This document shows, piece by piece, positions 9,322 to 19,056 of a stretch of DNA of 64,000 bases. This stretch comes from Mesorhabditis belari (lineage: Eukaryota > Nematoda > Chromadorea > Rhabditida > Rhabditidae). The position numbers and the translations under genes were made by a program. The notes below the pieces were generated by a model that made no database searches, was not told the DNA's origin, and saw only the letters and a program-made list of their open reading frames with translations. The DNA is taken from assembly GCA_958450365.1 (NCBI GenBank), contig CAUEEP010000245.1, positions 310,001 to 374,000 of the forward strand, written 5' to 3'. How positions within the stretch are numbered: the stretch's first letter is position 1; each line of letters begins with the position of its first letter.

Positions 9322-12194
9322 GCCATCTGGCTTCGTCTTCTCGACGAATGCCTTGGATGGATCGATGATCTCACAAAAGAGATTCGAGCAATCACCACAA
9401 ATCCCATCATCGCCCGTTCAACAAATCCCACGATCCGAACAGTTTGGAGTGAAGCAAGGTAGGAAAGGATATTAAGAGCTAACTGTAAATGCTAAAAAAA
9501 CAAATTCTTTATTGTAAACATATTCTGTTTACTTTATATAGTCAATGTTGACCTTTTCAGCCCCACTCCCATCCCCAGTACTCCCTGTGGCTCCACCATC
9601 GATCCTAAAATGCGCTCAATGTGGTCAAGGCATGTTGCCGGTAAGAAATCTAAGCAAACACGATAATAGTTTTATTTTAGCTTTTAAGTTTTAAGATTTA
9701 AGATTTTAAGATTCAAATTTTCAGGATGAGCAAACCGACTGCCCAATGCAGAACATAGTAGACTGTGCTGGGACGGACACTCTATGCTTTACAAGACAAA
9801 TCATGATTGGGCCTGGTTTGCACCAAATTCAAAGTTAAGTCAAAAAGATTACAGGCCAAAACGCGGTGGAGAAGATGTGCGTGAATGCGGTCGTGTTACA
9901 AAATGAATATGGAGAAGCGGCAGTGAAGGGAGGGTGTGCAGAGGCGCATCAAGGAAAGGTCCGTTTAGAGACAGAGAACTCTATTGAGATCTAAAGAATT
10001 AAACAATAAAATCTAAAGAATTCAGAGGAAACTAAAGAGTTCAAAGTTTGGCAGAGAAACATGGCTGACTTGTAGCCCAAACTATCACCAAAAGGCACAA
10101 ACTTAAACCTTTCCAGGTTCGCTATTGTGTTTGCAACACAAACGAGTGCAATCGAGATCCGATCCTCAAACAGGTTAGCCACATTTTAGCTGGTTAGCAG
10201 CTAAAATGCTTTTGAGCTGGGATTTATTGGAAAATTTTAGATCTCATCTAAATCTAAACAATCAGCACCAGTTCAACCGATAGTAAGCTCAAATGAGAGA
10301 ATGGAAAGCGCCGAGATCCCACCTAGATTTTCCATTCAACGGATGCCGGAGGTAATCGAAATTAGCTGCTAACTTACAGTAAACCTGTTTATCAGTTAGC
10401 ATTTTATCTCTACAAAAATGTCTATATTGTATCTTTGATCTTTACAGGCTCCGTTGATTCCAATTCAGCCAATCAATCAACCCGAAACTCCAACAAAACC
10501 CGCGTCAGTCTCATCCGCGTCTCAACCACTGAACAAACTACAGGTTACAACTATTTTATGATCATTTTTCAAAATATAACTCTTCAGCCAGTACCTGAAC
10601 TTCCAAAACCGATCAAACCAGCAAATGTGATCGATGTTTCGAAGAATATCATCACGTCTTCAGGAGAGGTTAGAAAAAAAAATTATTGCACTTCATAGAT
10701 TGCATATTTTCTAGGTTTCACTTCATTGTACAATGTGCTCCGAAATGGAGAACACCGATCCAACAGCTGATTGTAAAAATCCGGTCACTGTTGACTGTGC
10801 AAAGAGCAACGGGGACACTGATCAAAACTATTGTATCACGAAGCAGACACAATTGGCTACTGGTGAGCAATGTTGGCTGTGAAAAAGTAAACAACTTTTA
10901 GGTTTATATACTCTCGAAAAGAAATGCACTTCGAAAGAAGAGTTCCAGACAGAATTCCCGGAAGAGAAGTCAGTAAATTCCCACGTTTCCATTTCTGGTA
11001 AAGAATTGGTTGGTAAAAACAAAATTTCAGGATGGAAAGCGGATGTGGATCGGCTTTCGATGGACTCGTCAATTTCTGTATTTGCACTGGAGAGATCTGC
11101 AACAAGAAAACCCTATTCGAACAGACACAAATCTACAAGTGAGTTTGGAAACACGAAACTAGGAATTTCGATTTTAAAAAACTCAAAAATAATTTAGAGA
11201 AATTCTGGACGCAAGCGATGGAAAAGGACTTGAAGAGAGCAATGACGAGAATGAAGAAGACAATTTGGGCAATGGCAACAATCTGCCTAGACAAGAGGTG
11301 CAAAGTTGCAAGAAAACTTTCAAAATTTATTATCAAATTATTTTAGTTCGGCGGTTTTGTGCAAAAAGGTCCAGTGCCCGATTCGATTGATATTCGATCG
11401 GAATTGGATCAACTCAAGGAAAAGGAGAGACAATCTGTTGATATCACGTTTGTTATAGATTTATAGATATAGATTATAGATATATATTTATAGATATAGA
11501 TTATAGATTATAGATTATAGATATAGATTAGAGATATAGATTATAGATATAGATTAGAGATATAGATTATAGATATAGATTATTAGAGATATAGATTAGA
11601 GATATAGATATAGATTATAGATTAAAGTAAATACAAGATTATAGAAACTTTTCAGAATCCAATAGCTTGAACAGAGCGTAAATTGATTTTTTGGGGTAGG
11701 CTAATTTCCGCAACTAGATCTTTTGCGCGACTCGCCGTAACTTTCTTTTCCGTGGGCCAATCTTTATGATTTTGGTGTCATTTTGTAGATCTCAACAAGT
11801 GCAACAAAATGACACCAAAAGCATAAAGATTGGCCCACGGAGAAGAAAGTTATAAAATTGCGGAAATTAGTCTACCCTGATTCTTTTTCAAAAAGATGGG
11901 ATTACCGTAGTCTTTTCTAGCACCGTTTAGAAAAGACGAAAGAGAAAAAGAAAGGCTACGGTAAGTCGTAAAGTTAAACAAGTTAAAATAGTATAGTAAT
12001 TACAGATATGACGGTAAGTATATCTATTTGAATACTATATAAAACCTCAAATTTCTTTCAGTGGCCTTCCCAGCGACGATCTTGACGCTCGTCAACGCGA
12101 ATGGGCGGCAAAAGAAGCCGAACTCGCCAAATCCCAATCTACAGTAACTCTCTCGCTTCTCATTCTCCTATTTTGTGCTCTCCGATTACTGTAA
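9322..12194 (+). CDS. GPI-anchored protein with two Ly6/uPAR-like domains
   Basis: Fourteen exons join in frame (9322-9458, 9561-9640, 9725-9815, 9855-9958, 10117-10173, 10241-10351, 10448-10543, 10588-10668, 10715-10862, 10902-10968, 11031-11138, 11198-11297, 11347-11447, 12062-12194). A Pro/Ser/Gln-rich lead is followed by domain 1, LKCAQCGQGMLP to YCVCNTNECNRD. A Pro-rich linker (APLIPIQPINQPETPTKPAS) leads to domain 2, LHCTMCSEMENTD to FCICTGEICNKK. Each domain has ten cysteines and ends C-x-C-x4-C-N, as in Ly6/uPAR three-finger folds. An acidic stretch follows. The C-terminus ends in a hydrophobic tail, TVTLSLLILLFCALRLL, typical of a GPI-attachment signal. I infer a cell-surface protein; the ligand is unknown. 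The signal-peptide exon upstream was not found. The last intron holds an AT repeat and a family B MITE. Related to the broken gene at 3.7 kb. Confidence 0.8.
11449..11632. repeat. TATAGAT simple repeat
   Basis: Irregular array of ATAGATATAGATTAT-type units inside the last intron of the Ly6-domain gene. It has no coding value and is probably replication slippage. Confidence 0.9.
11693..11878. mobile_element. Family B palindromic MITE, copy 2
   Basis: Begins GGGGTAGGCTAATTTCCGCA and ends GGAAATTAGTCTACCCT, with the central ATTTTGGTGTCATTTTGTAG / CAAAATGACACCAAAA hairpin shared with the copies at 3448 and 58803. It is inserted in the last intron of the Ly6-domain gene. It is strongly self-complementary and non-coding. 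Confidence 0.85.
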
Positions 12195-12789
12195 ACATTG
12201 GGATTTTCTTTGATTTCATTAGTCATTCGAATTCATATCTTTCCCATTCCTTTCCTCTATTTTATTGCCTTCACTTTGGTGCTCAAAACTTTTGTCTTTC
12301 CCCATTGATGTCTTTCCCCATTACTGTAGTTCTGTAAATGTAAATGTATGTAAATGTATGTCAATTTATGTCAATTTATGTCAATTCATTCAAATTTATT
12401 CAAATTTATTCAAATTTCTTTTATTTATATATTCAATTATACGGGAATCTGTGATTTTGTATCAAAAATTGCTTTAGTAGACCAAAAAAAAGACATGTTT
12501 CTGGTATAAAAATTGAAATAGATTGCTTGAAAAAGATAATATACAAAATATATTTAATAATTTTGTAATAAGTACGACATTTTACTATTTACAAATTGGT
12601 TTTACTCGTATTGAAAGGGTTTTGAATCAAAAAAAAATCATAGAAAAGTACATTTTAGGCTTTCAACGGTCGTCTTGCCGGGTTTACGGGATCGCGTAAA
12701 AGAACGGGCTAAAATTGGGATTACCGTATTTTAGAAAATAGAAATAGACAAATATGGATCAGTTGATCGATTCATATAAAGAATATGAT

Positions 12790-13033
12790 ATACCGTATTC
12801 TCTCTAATAGTAGTGCACTCCGGCGAGCCGAGTTGATCACTATTTTACGGTTTCTAAGTTTTCACAGAAGCTCAACACTCAAATCCCCCACTAGATCTCA
12901 TCGTCAGCTACATTTTCCGACCCCACATCGATAGGTTCTGATAAGCGTTTCTCGAGATTTCGAGGAATTTAGGCGACGCTCAGGGTGTTTCAACGGTCGT
13001 TTTCAACGTACACTGCTATTTGAGAGAATACGG
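12790..13033 (+). mobile_element. Family C MITE, copy 1
   Basis: Starts TACCGTATTCTCTCTAATAG and ends near GAGAGAATACGG. The body contains GGCGAGCCGAGTTG, CTCAACACTCAAATCCCCCA and ATCGATAGGTTCTGATAAGC, shared with copies at 13135, 21612 and 34577. The right end of this copy has an extra segment (about 12988-13020) and a more diverged terminus than copy 2. Confidence 0.8.
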
Positions 13034-13134
13034 CAGCCGGTATTTCGGTACTTGTCGTGGGATACCGTACTTGCGTCTAGACGTTGGGCACTGTACGTAA
13101 AACTTTCTTTAGTTTTGTACTGAGTCTTGTAGCA

Positions 13135-13356
13135 TACCGTATTCTCTCTAATAGTAGTGCACCCAGGCGAGCCGAGTTGGCGACTATTTTACGGTTTCCA
13201 AGTTTTCCCAAGAAACTCAACACTCAAATCCCCCACTAGATCTCATCGTCAGCTACATTTTCCGAGCCCACATCGATAGGTCCTGATAAGCGGTTCTCGA
13301 GATTTCGAGGAATTTAGGCGACACTCAGGGTGCATACTATTAGAGAAAATACGGTA
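13135..13356 (+). mobile_element. Family C MITE, copy 2
   Basis: Best-preserved copy: left end TACCGTATTCTCTCTAATAG, right end the near-exact complement CTATTAGAGAAAATACGGTA, flanked by TA. It lies about 100 bases after copy 1 in the same orientation. The terminal inverted repeat, TA flanks and size of about 220 bases fit a non-autonomous Tc1/mariner-like element. Confidence 0.85.
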
Positions 13357-13442
13357 TTAAATTAAATATTTGATATTAGATATAAGCTATAAATCTATTG
13401 ATAGATATAAGTCGAATTTTTAAATCTATATAATTTTTTTGC

Positions 13443-14579
13443 TCAAACCTTTTGCGGAAGTTTAAACGTTTTTTGTTTGAATGAGTTTTTCGGTGAGATT
13501 CGAGCAGTTGATGGGGGTGCTAAAAAGAAAATTACCTGTTAGACTTCTAATTAACTGAATATTTCCAAAGTAATCTATTTCTAATATAAAATCAAGATAT
13601 TCAGCTAACCTTTACTGCTTTCTGGATCCAGAGTTTTAGCGTGTTTCTTCGCTTTTCGATCAACGGAAAGGCTTCTCGAATGGATTCGATCAAAAGCTGA
13701 TTGGGTCTAAATGAATGTTTAGATAGATAATATAAATACCCTAAAGTCTCGAGTATAAGTTCTGCCTTACATTCGCTTTAATTGCTTTGAATTTCTTTTT
13801 GTTGGGTTTTTATTGTTATATAAACTTTTATCATTGTACTTGGAGCGCGGGATACTACAGGGTGACAGCCTATCACCATTGCTATTTGTTATGTGCATGG
13901 ACACATCCAGACGATAGTGTTGAAGAAGACGCTGGAAAGCATCTCTTTCGGCCGTCGACGTGGACTTTGGCCGGATGAAGAGGCCAGGGAGGGATCCATA
14001 AAACTGAGCACCGGAGAGGAGGAGGGCGGAGGCGCCGAGCCACGCCCGGAGCAACAAATAACAGCATAAAATTGCTATAACCCTCAATAAATTTACTTCT
14101 ATTATTGTTCTTAAAAAGCAAAAAAGTTATGCTGCAGCGGGGTTCGAACCCTCGACACACCGCACCGGAGACAGCCGTCAATTTGCATGCGAAAACCAAA
14201 CAGAACTTATACTCGCGGCTTTAGGGTAACAAAAATAAATAATATAAATAATTACTATCGATTTTTGTTGATTAAATAAATCAAACTTCTCGATGTATCT
14301 CGTGAACGAGTTGGCAATCCCTCGGCGACGGGCTTAACAACATCGCAGCAACGCGTTGTATGTGCAAATCACCTGGGAATTCGTTTTTGAGATCAAACTT
14401 TACTAAAAGAAATAAATAAATAAGTAATCTAGATCTCTAGTTATAAAAAATATCTAGATAAACACTTAGATTTTTCAAGTTATTTTTTCAAGTTTCAAGT
14501 TCAAGTTTTTTTCAAGTTATATTTTTTTAAACTCACCAAGCTCCTCCTCAACCAGCGCCACCTCAGAGTCGAAGTTCAT
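13443..14579 (-). CDS. Small basic-tailed protein, unrecognised
   Basis: Four exons on the minus strand join in phase: 14579-14537 (MNFDSEVALVEEELG), 14402-14287 (VKFDLKNEFPGDLHIQRVAA then MLLSPSPRDCQLVHEIHRE), 13706-13610 and 13519-13443, ending at TGA. The chain gives about 111 residues. The N-terminal half looks ordered and helical, and the C-terminal third is Lys/Ser/Pro-rich (KNSFKQKTFKLPQKV). I recognise no family, signal peptide or membrane segment. An acceptor-like CTTATAG precedes the start codon. The third exon is open in two frames; I used the one that keeps phase. If the second exon is terminal the product stops at HREV after about 55 residues. The 580-base second intron contains a LINE fragment and a tRNA-like segment. 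Confidence 0.5.
13849..13916 (+). pseudogene. Non-LTR retrotransposon reverse transcriptase fragment
   Basis: The plus strand encodes GILQGDSLSPLLFVMCMD, then TSRR and a stop. This matches the conserved G-x-x-Q-G-D-x-L-S-P-L-L-F motif of LINE-type reverse transcriptases. Only this motif block survives: neither the catalytic YxDD block nor an endonuclease domain is visible nearby. The fragment lies inside an intron of the small minus-strand gene. Confidence 0.7.
14132..14220 (-). ncRNA. tRNA-like remnant with B box and Pol III terminator
   Basis: On the minus strand a perfect B box (GGGTTCGAACCCC) is followed by GCTGCAGCA and, a few bases later, a run of T as for RNA polymerase III termination. 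The 5' side cannot form a proper acceptor stem (at best five of seven pairs) and has no good A box. I therefore regard it as a degenerate tRNA or tRNA-derived SINE piece and not a working tRNA gene. Confidence 0.35.
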
Positions 14580-14693
14580 TTTTGTTTTTACTATAAGATA
14601 ATTCTTCTGTAAATCTAAAAGATATTCAATAAATTAGTTTATTAAAAAAATACTGTAAATTATCGAAATAAAAAGTTTCTTTAGTGAGAGTTT

Positions 14694-14955
14694 ATAGGGA
14701 TTTGGAATAGGGATTTGATATAGGGATTTGGAATAGGGGTTTGGTATAGGGATTTGGAATAGGGGTTTGATATAGGGATTTGGTATAAGGATTTGGTATA
14801 AGGATTTGGTATAAGGATTTGGTATAAGGATTTGGTATAGGGATTTGATATAGGGATTTGGAATAGGGATTTGGTATAGGGGTTTGGTATAGGGATTTGG
14901 TATAGGGATTTGGTATAGGGATTTGGAATAGGGATTTGGTATAGGGATTTGAAGA
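14694..14955. repeat. 13-bp minisatellite
   Basis: About twenty copies of a 13-base unit, TATAGGGATTTGG, with AATAGGG and TATAAGG variants. Because 13 is not a multiple of three, all minus-strand frames read as the same NPYTKSLYQIPI-type pattern. The resulting long open frames are by-products of the repeat. Confidence 0.95.
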
Positions 14956-15012
14956 AGCTTCACAGTTTAAAAACTTCAAAGAAGAATCATTCAGTCATTA
15001 AAATATTAAGAA

Positions 15013-15462
15013 ACTATTAGGTTGGAAAGAAAGTTCTCTGAAAAAGTTTGACTGGAATTTCTTCAAAACAAATCCACCAATTCAAGAACATTTTGTTCTA
15101 TTATTTAAAAATTAAATAACTAGCTAAATAAGCTAAATAACTAACTAAATAAATTAAATAATAGCTAAATAACTAAATAACTAAATAACTAAATAACTAA
15201 ATAACTAAATACTAACTAAATAAACTAAATACATGAGCCTTTCCAGTCACAGCTTATCTTAAAACAATCAAGTTTAGATCATTCCTTGCAAATTATTTAA
15301 CAGAAAACTACTGTAGAGTCTCGTTGTTAGTATCTCGTACATACTTGTACAATGTACTTATTTATATTAAGTTGGAAAGAAAGTTCTCGCAAAAAGTTAG
15401 ACTGGAATTTCTTCAAAACGAATCCACCAATTCAAGAACATTTTGTTCTATTATTTACAAGT
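15013..15462 (+). repeat. Pair of mariner-end-like repeats
   Basis: A block of about 90 bases beginning GGTTGGAAAGAAAGTTCTC (15013-15105) recurs in direct orientation at about 15371-15462, continuing through TTTCTTCAAAAC and CAAGAACATTTTGTTCTATT. The opening resembles mariner-type termini (T-A-G-G-T-T-G-x-x-x-x-x-A-A). Between the copies is a simple ACTAAATA repeat. They could be the two ends of a collapsed element or two solo ends. Confidence 0.6.
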
Positions 15463-15487
15463 CGACTCCAAAAATATTACTCGTAAA

Positions 15488-16035
15488 AAAATGAGTACAG
15501 CTTTCCCATAAAATTTTCGAGATTTTTGAAGAATTATTATTTTCCAGCTTAAATTCAGCTCAGTTTTTGCATTAGAAAAACGATTGGTTATGAGGTAAAG
15601 CTAGCCTAAATAAGCAATACGCTCTATAATCTCTATTTTTGGCCAAAAAATTTTTTACAGAGAAGCTGTATTTTAAAACATCATTTTTTGGTGTCATTTT
15701 CTTGGCACTGAGTGTTTACTAAAATGCTGTTCATTCTGAAAAGTTAAAGCATTAAATAAAAAATGAGTGCAGCTTTCCCGTAAAAATTTAGAGATTTTTG
15801 AAAGAATTATTATTTTCCAGCTTAAATTCAGCTCACTTTTTGCGTCAGAAAAAACGATTCCTTATGAGGTAGTGCTAGCATAAATGAATAAATGAGGAAT
15901 ACGTTCTATAATCTCTGTTTCTGGCCAAAAATTTTTAAGAAAGCTGTATTTCAAAAAATCATTTTTTCGTGTCATCTTCTTGGCACTGAGTGTTGGCTAA
16001 AATAGTTTTTTCTGAAAAGTTAAAGCATTACATAA
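15488..16035 (+). repeat. 270-base direct duplication
   Basis: The segment 15488-15755 recurs at about 15762-16035, both beginning AAATGAGTACAGCTTTCCC or AAATGAGTGCAGCTTTCCC and sharing CTTGGCACTGAGTGTT and CTGAAAAGTTAAAGCATTA. The copies differ by substitutions and short indels, so the duplication is not recent. No long open frame is conserved between them. Confidence 0.8.
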
Positions 16036-17265
16036 AATTTGTCTTTATCACAAATTTTCCCTATTTTAAGTACTTGATTTTAGGTTTTGAATGAGACCAA
16101 TTGCCTATTCATTAACCCATTAAAAACTTGTCTAAAGGTTGACCACTCAAAAAGTGAAACCAAGTCACTTCAGCTGAAGAAAATCTCTTATTTTTTTACC
16201 TGAAGCTCACTCTGATTTTGTTTGTCAAAAACTTTTTGAAATATATTCAAGTTTATCAAAAAATTTGGGAAGAATTGATGGGTTGTTTTTTGAGAAATCA
16301 CTGTGCAAACTCTTTTCTAACCTAACGAACTTTCTTGCTAACCAAATAGGATCTGACTTTGGTGAAATTTGGTGATCGAGTTTTGATAAATCGATTTTTG
16401 GAATATCAAATTTAGTAAACATTAATCTAGAATCTAGAATAATCTAAATCTGGAAAGAATTGATGGCTTGGTTTTTTGAGAAATCATTGTGCAAACTTTT
16501 TTTCTACGAACTTTCTAGCCAACCTAACACTATATAATCTAGCTTTAGAATTATCGTATGTAAATATAAAAAAAATATGGATAAAGAAATCGGGGATTCG
16601 GTTCAAAGAGTGCTTCGAGGGTTTAAAGAGAGTTAAAGTCGGCGGTTCGGTGCAAAAAAGACTTTCAAAAGACACGATTTTCAGAAAACCGTAAACAAAA
16701 TGTTCAGGCTTACTTCTTTTTTGGTTAACCCATGGGAATTTGGGAAAAGACGGGGTGACTGAATAAACCAAAACGGGTCAACCTCCCGAAAAAAGAGAGA
16801 AAAACCGCGACGGGCGACCCTAGAAGATGAAAAATTATTGTTTAGTCGTCTTTTTTTCGTTTTCTTCAAGCAAGTAAAGTGTGTAGAAAAAGTGATGAAT
16901 CTCTTCTATCGTCTAGAAGTTGTGAAAGGGGTGAAAGGGGTGAACAAACGAAACAACTTTTCGTTAAGTTAAGTTAAGTTGAGGTCCGGGATAAAAGTTA
17001 ATTTGAGATTGAGGTCCGGGATTAAACTCTTACTCATTTGAAAGTTGAAAGTTTGAAAGTTTGAAAGTTTGAAAGCCAAAACTGCTAAACACTCGTCAAA
17101 AATACTTCAAGATTACCGAATAATGAGATTACCGAATAATGACCGAATGAGATTCAAGATTACCGAATAATGACAATGAGAATAATGAGCCAAAACTGTT
17201 AAACATCCAAAATTGTGAAAGGGGCGAACAAACTTGAATTTTTCGTTAAGTTAAGTTAAGTTAAG

Positions 17266-17454
17266 TTACCGTAATAATTCTAATAGAAGACCAGTCTCTA
17301 TTAGAAGACCAGTCTCCAATAGAAGACCCTTTTGAAGGGAGGTTGAAAAATAGAAGACCAGTCTCTATTAGAAGACCAGTCTCTAATAGAAGACCCTTTG
17401 GGGAAGGGGTTGAAAATTAGAAGACCATGGTCTTCTATTAGAATTATTACGGTA
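17266..17454. mobile_element. Terminal-inverted-repeat element with internal tandem repeats
   Basis: Left end TTACCGTAATAATTCTAATA and right end its exact complement bound 189 bases. The interior consists of repeated TAGAAGACCAGTCTCTAT units in both orientations, with GAAGACC units next to the ends. The structure suggests a foldback element whose arms have slipped. TTAAGTTAAG tracts flank it on both sides. Confidence 0.75.
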
Positions 17455-17586
17455 AGTTAAGTTAAGTTGAGGTCCGGGTTTCGTCCAAAATACTTCAAGA
17501 TTACCGAATAATGAGATTTGAATTTAAAAACTGTTTGAAATAGGAAAATGAACAGCTTTCGGATTTTTTTGAAGCAATTTAACATG

Positions 17587-17622
17587 TTTTAAAGCAATTT
17601 AACATGTTAAATTGCTTTAAAA
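17587..17622. repeat. 36-bp perfect palindrome
   Basis: TTTTAAAGCAATTTAACATG and the following 16 bases read identically on both strands with no spacer. A shorter direct copy of its left half (GAAGCAATTTAACATG) lies immediately upstream. It could extrude as a cruciform; no gene is associated. Confidence 0.95.
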
Positions 17623-18239
17623 AGTGATGTTTATAAGTCATTTTGAGCTTTTTGGGCTTTTTTTGAGATTTTAGGACTTTTGAAAAGCCATTCAAGGTTT
17701 TTTTAAGAGAAAATTCAGAATGCCAAACGGGTGGGAGTTCGACAAAAAATACATAATTGGAGGAGGGATTTTGCAATAGATTTCTATGGAAGAAAGGGGA
17801 TTTTTCGGAGAGAAATGTTCAAATCTTTTGAAACTGAAAACATTTGGGGGAAATCTCATGGAAACCGGGGACGCTGTGGGGGGAATTTCGAGAAGATCTG
17901 CAGGGAAAGTCGAGCTAGAATCGTTTGTTCAATCCCGGACCTCAAATTGTAAAATTGTTGATCGAAAATGATCGAAAATAACGAAAATCTCAAGAATTTT
18001 TCTCAGTCTCGTGAGAATAATTTAAAACAAAACAAAATATTATACGTTCCTAGGTGTAAACGGATGTGGACTAGAATTTGGGTTAAGTTAAAGAGAGTGG
18101 ATCCCTTTTGATATCCCGCCATCTCTAACACCCCGACAACCCAACTCAACTCCTCCAACGTATTAGAGGGGAGTCCCTGTGAAATGACCGACCTGTACCT
18201 GTACCGACCTGCAGTTGCATAGACCCGGAAGATATGTAT

Positions 18240-19012
18240 CTTTATTTACAGTAGTATAATAAGACGAATAGATTACAAATAAGTATAAGGGGAAGGGGGG
18301 ACTCTGAGAGTCTGACAAGGACTCTCACTCTGACAAACGAGAGTCTCACTTGTCCTCCTAGGCAATCCCAAGGACCACCCCTTCTCGGCAATAAAAGGGA
18401 TAAGCACAGGGGAGGACACATTTGCATAAGAATAGACAAATCATTCAATAATAACAATAGTAACTAAAATATCAGTTTGGCTCGGATCTGACACTTTTGA
18501 ATTTGCTCAAAAGTCAACAGAAATCGACTTAAAAAGATGGAAAATTGACCAATAAACACTTTTTATTTCAAGAATATCAGATTAATTGATGAATTTGTTA
18601 TTTTTCAACGAAAGTAACGAAAAAACTTTTTGGAACTTTGGAATTTAGAGCAATTGCAATTTTTAGAAACAAAAATCTTAAGGAAAAGCAAAAACGATGA
18701 GATTTCTATGGATTTCAATGATTTCTGAAGTGAATTTGCCGGCTTTTCTTTCAGCAATTCAGCTTTTTCATTTTCTCTTGTGGAATATGTATCTTTATTT
18801 ACAGTAATACAATAAGATGAATAGATTAGAAATGAGTGTAAGGGGAAGGGGGGACTCCAAATGAGAGTCTCACTTGTCCTCCTAGGCAATCCTAAGGACC
18901 GCCCCTTCTCGGCAATAAAAGGGATAAGCACAGAGGAGAACACATTTGCATAAGATTAGACAAAGCATTCAATAATAACAATAGTAACTAAAATATCAGC
19001 TTGGCGCGGAGC
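18240..19012 (-). repeat. Duplicated 230-base block, LINE 3'-end-like
   Basis: Two direct copies (about 18235-18475 and 18785-19012) share CTCGGCAATAAAAGGGATAA, TGTCCTCCTAGGCAATCC and a boundary next to TGTATCTTTATTTACAGTA. Read on the minus strand each copy ends in TACTGTAAATAAAGATACAT, which resembles a short A-rich retrotransposon 3' tail. No reverse transcriptase is attached to either. The assignment to a LINE tail is tentative. Confidence 0.55.
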
Positions 19013-19056
19013 TGACAATATTCAGTAATTTCCTCAAAAAAGAGATCAAAAATCGT

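Larger units (their letters stand above)
12195..13442. other. Intergenic stretch with two family C elements
   Basis: Between the Ly6-domain gene and the small minus-strand gene I see no exon. After the stop codon comes AT-rich 3' sequence with ATGTAAATGT and AATTTATTCA repeats, then two family C elements (listed separately). Confidence 0.6.
14580..19056. other. Gene-free stretch of repeats
   Basis: No exon chain could be assembled on either strand. Contents: a 13-bp minisatellite, two mariner-like end repeats, a 270-base direct duplication, a tandem TTAAGTTAAG/GAGGTCCGGG area around 16970-17480, a terminal-inverted-repeat element, a perfect palindrome and a duplicated 230-base block, all listed separately. 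The open frames near 16480-16770 and 17731-17970 have no recognisable content. Confidence 0.55.

Noticed and set aside
14132..14220. Functional tRNA gene
   Set aside because: Good B box and terminator, but no proper acceptor stem or A box.
14634..14979. Minus-strand frames with NPYTKSLYQIPI repeats
   Set aside because: Produced by a 13-bp minisatellite read in all three phases; no start context or domain.
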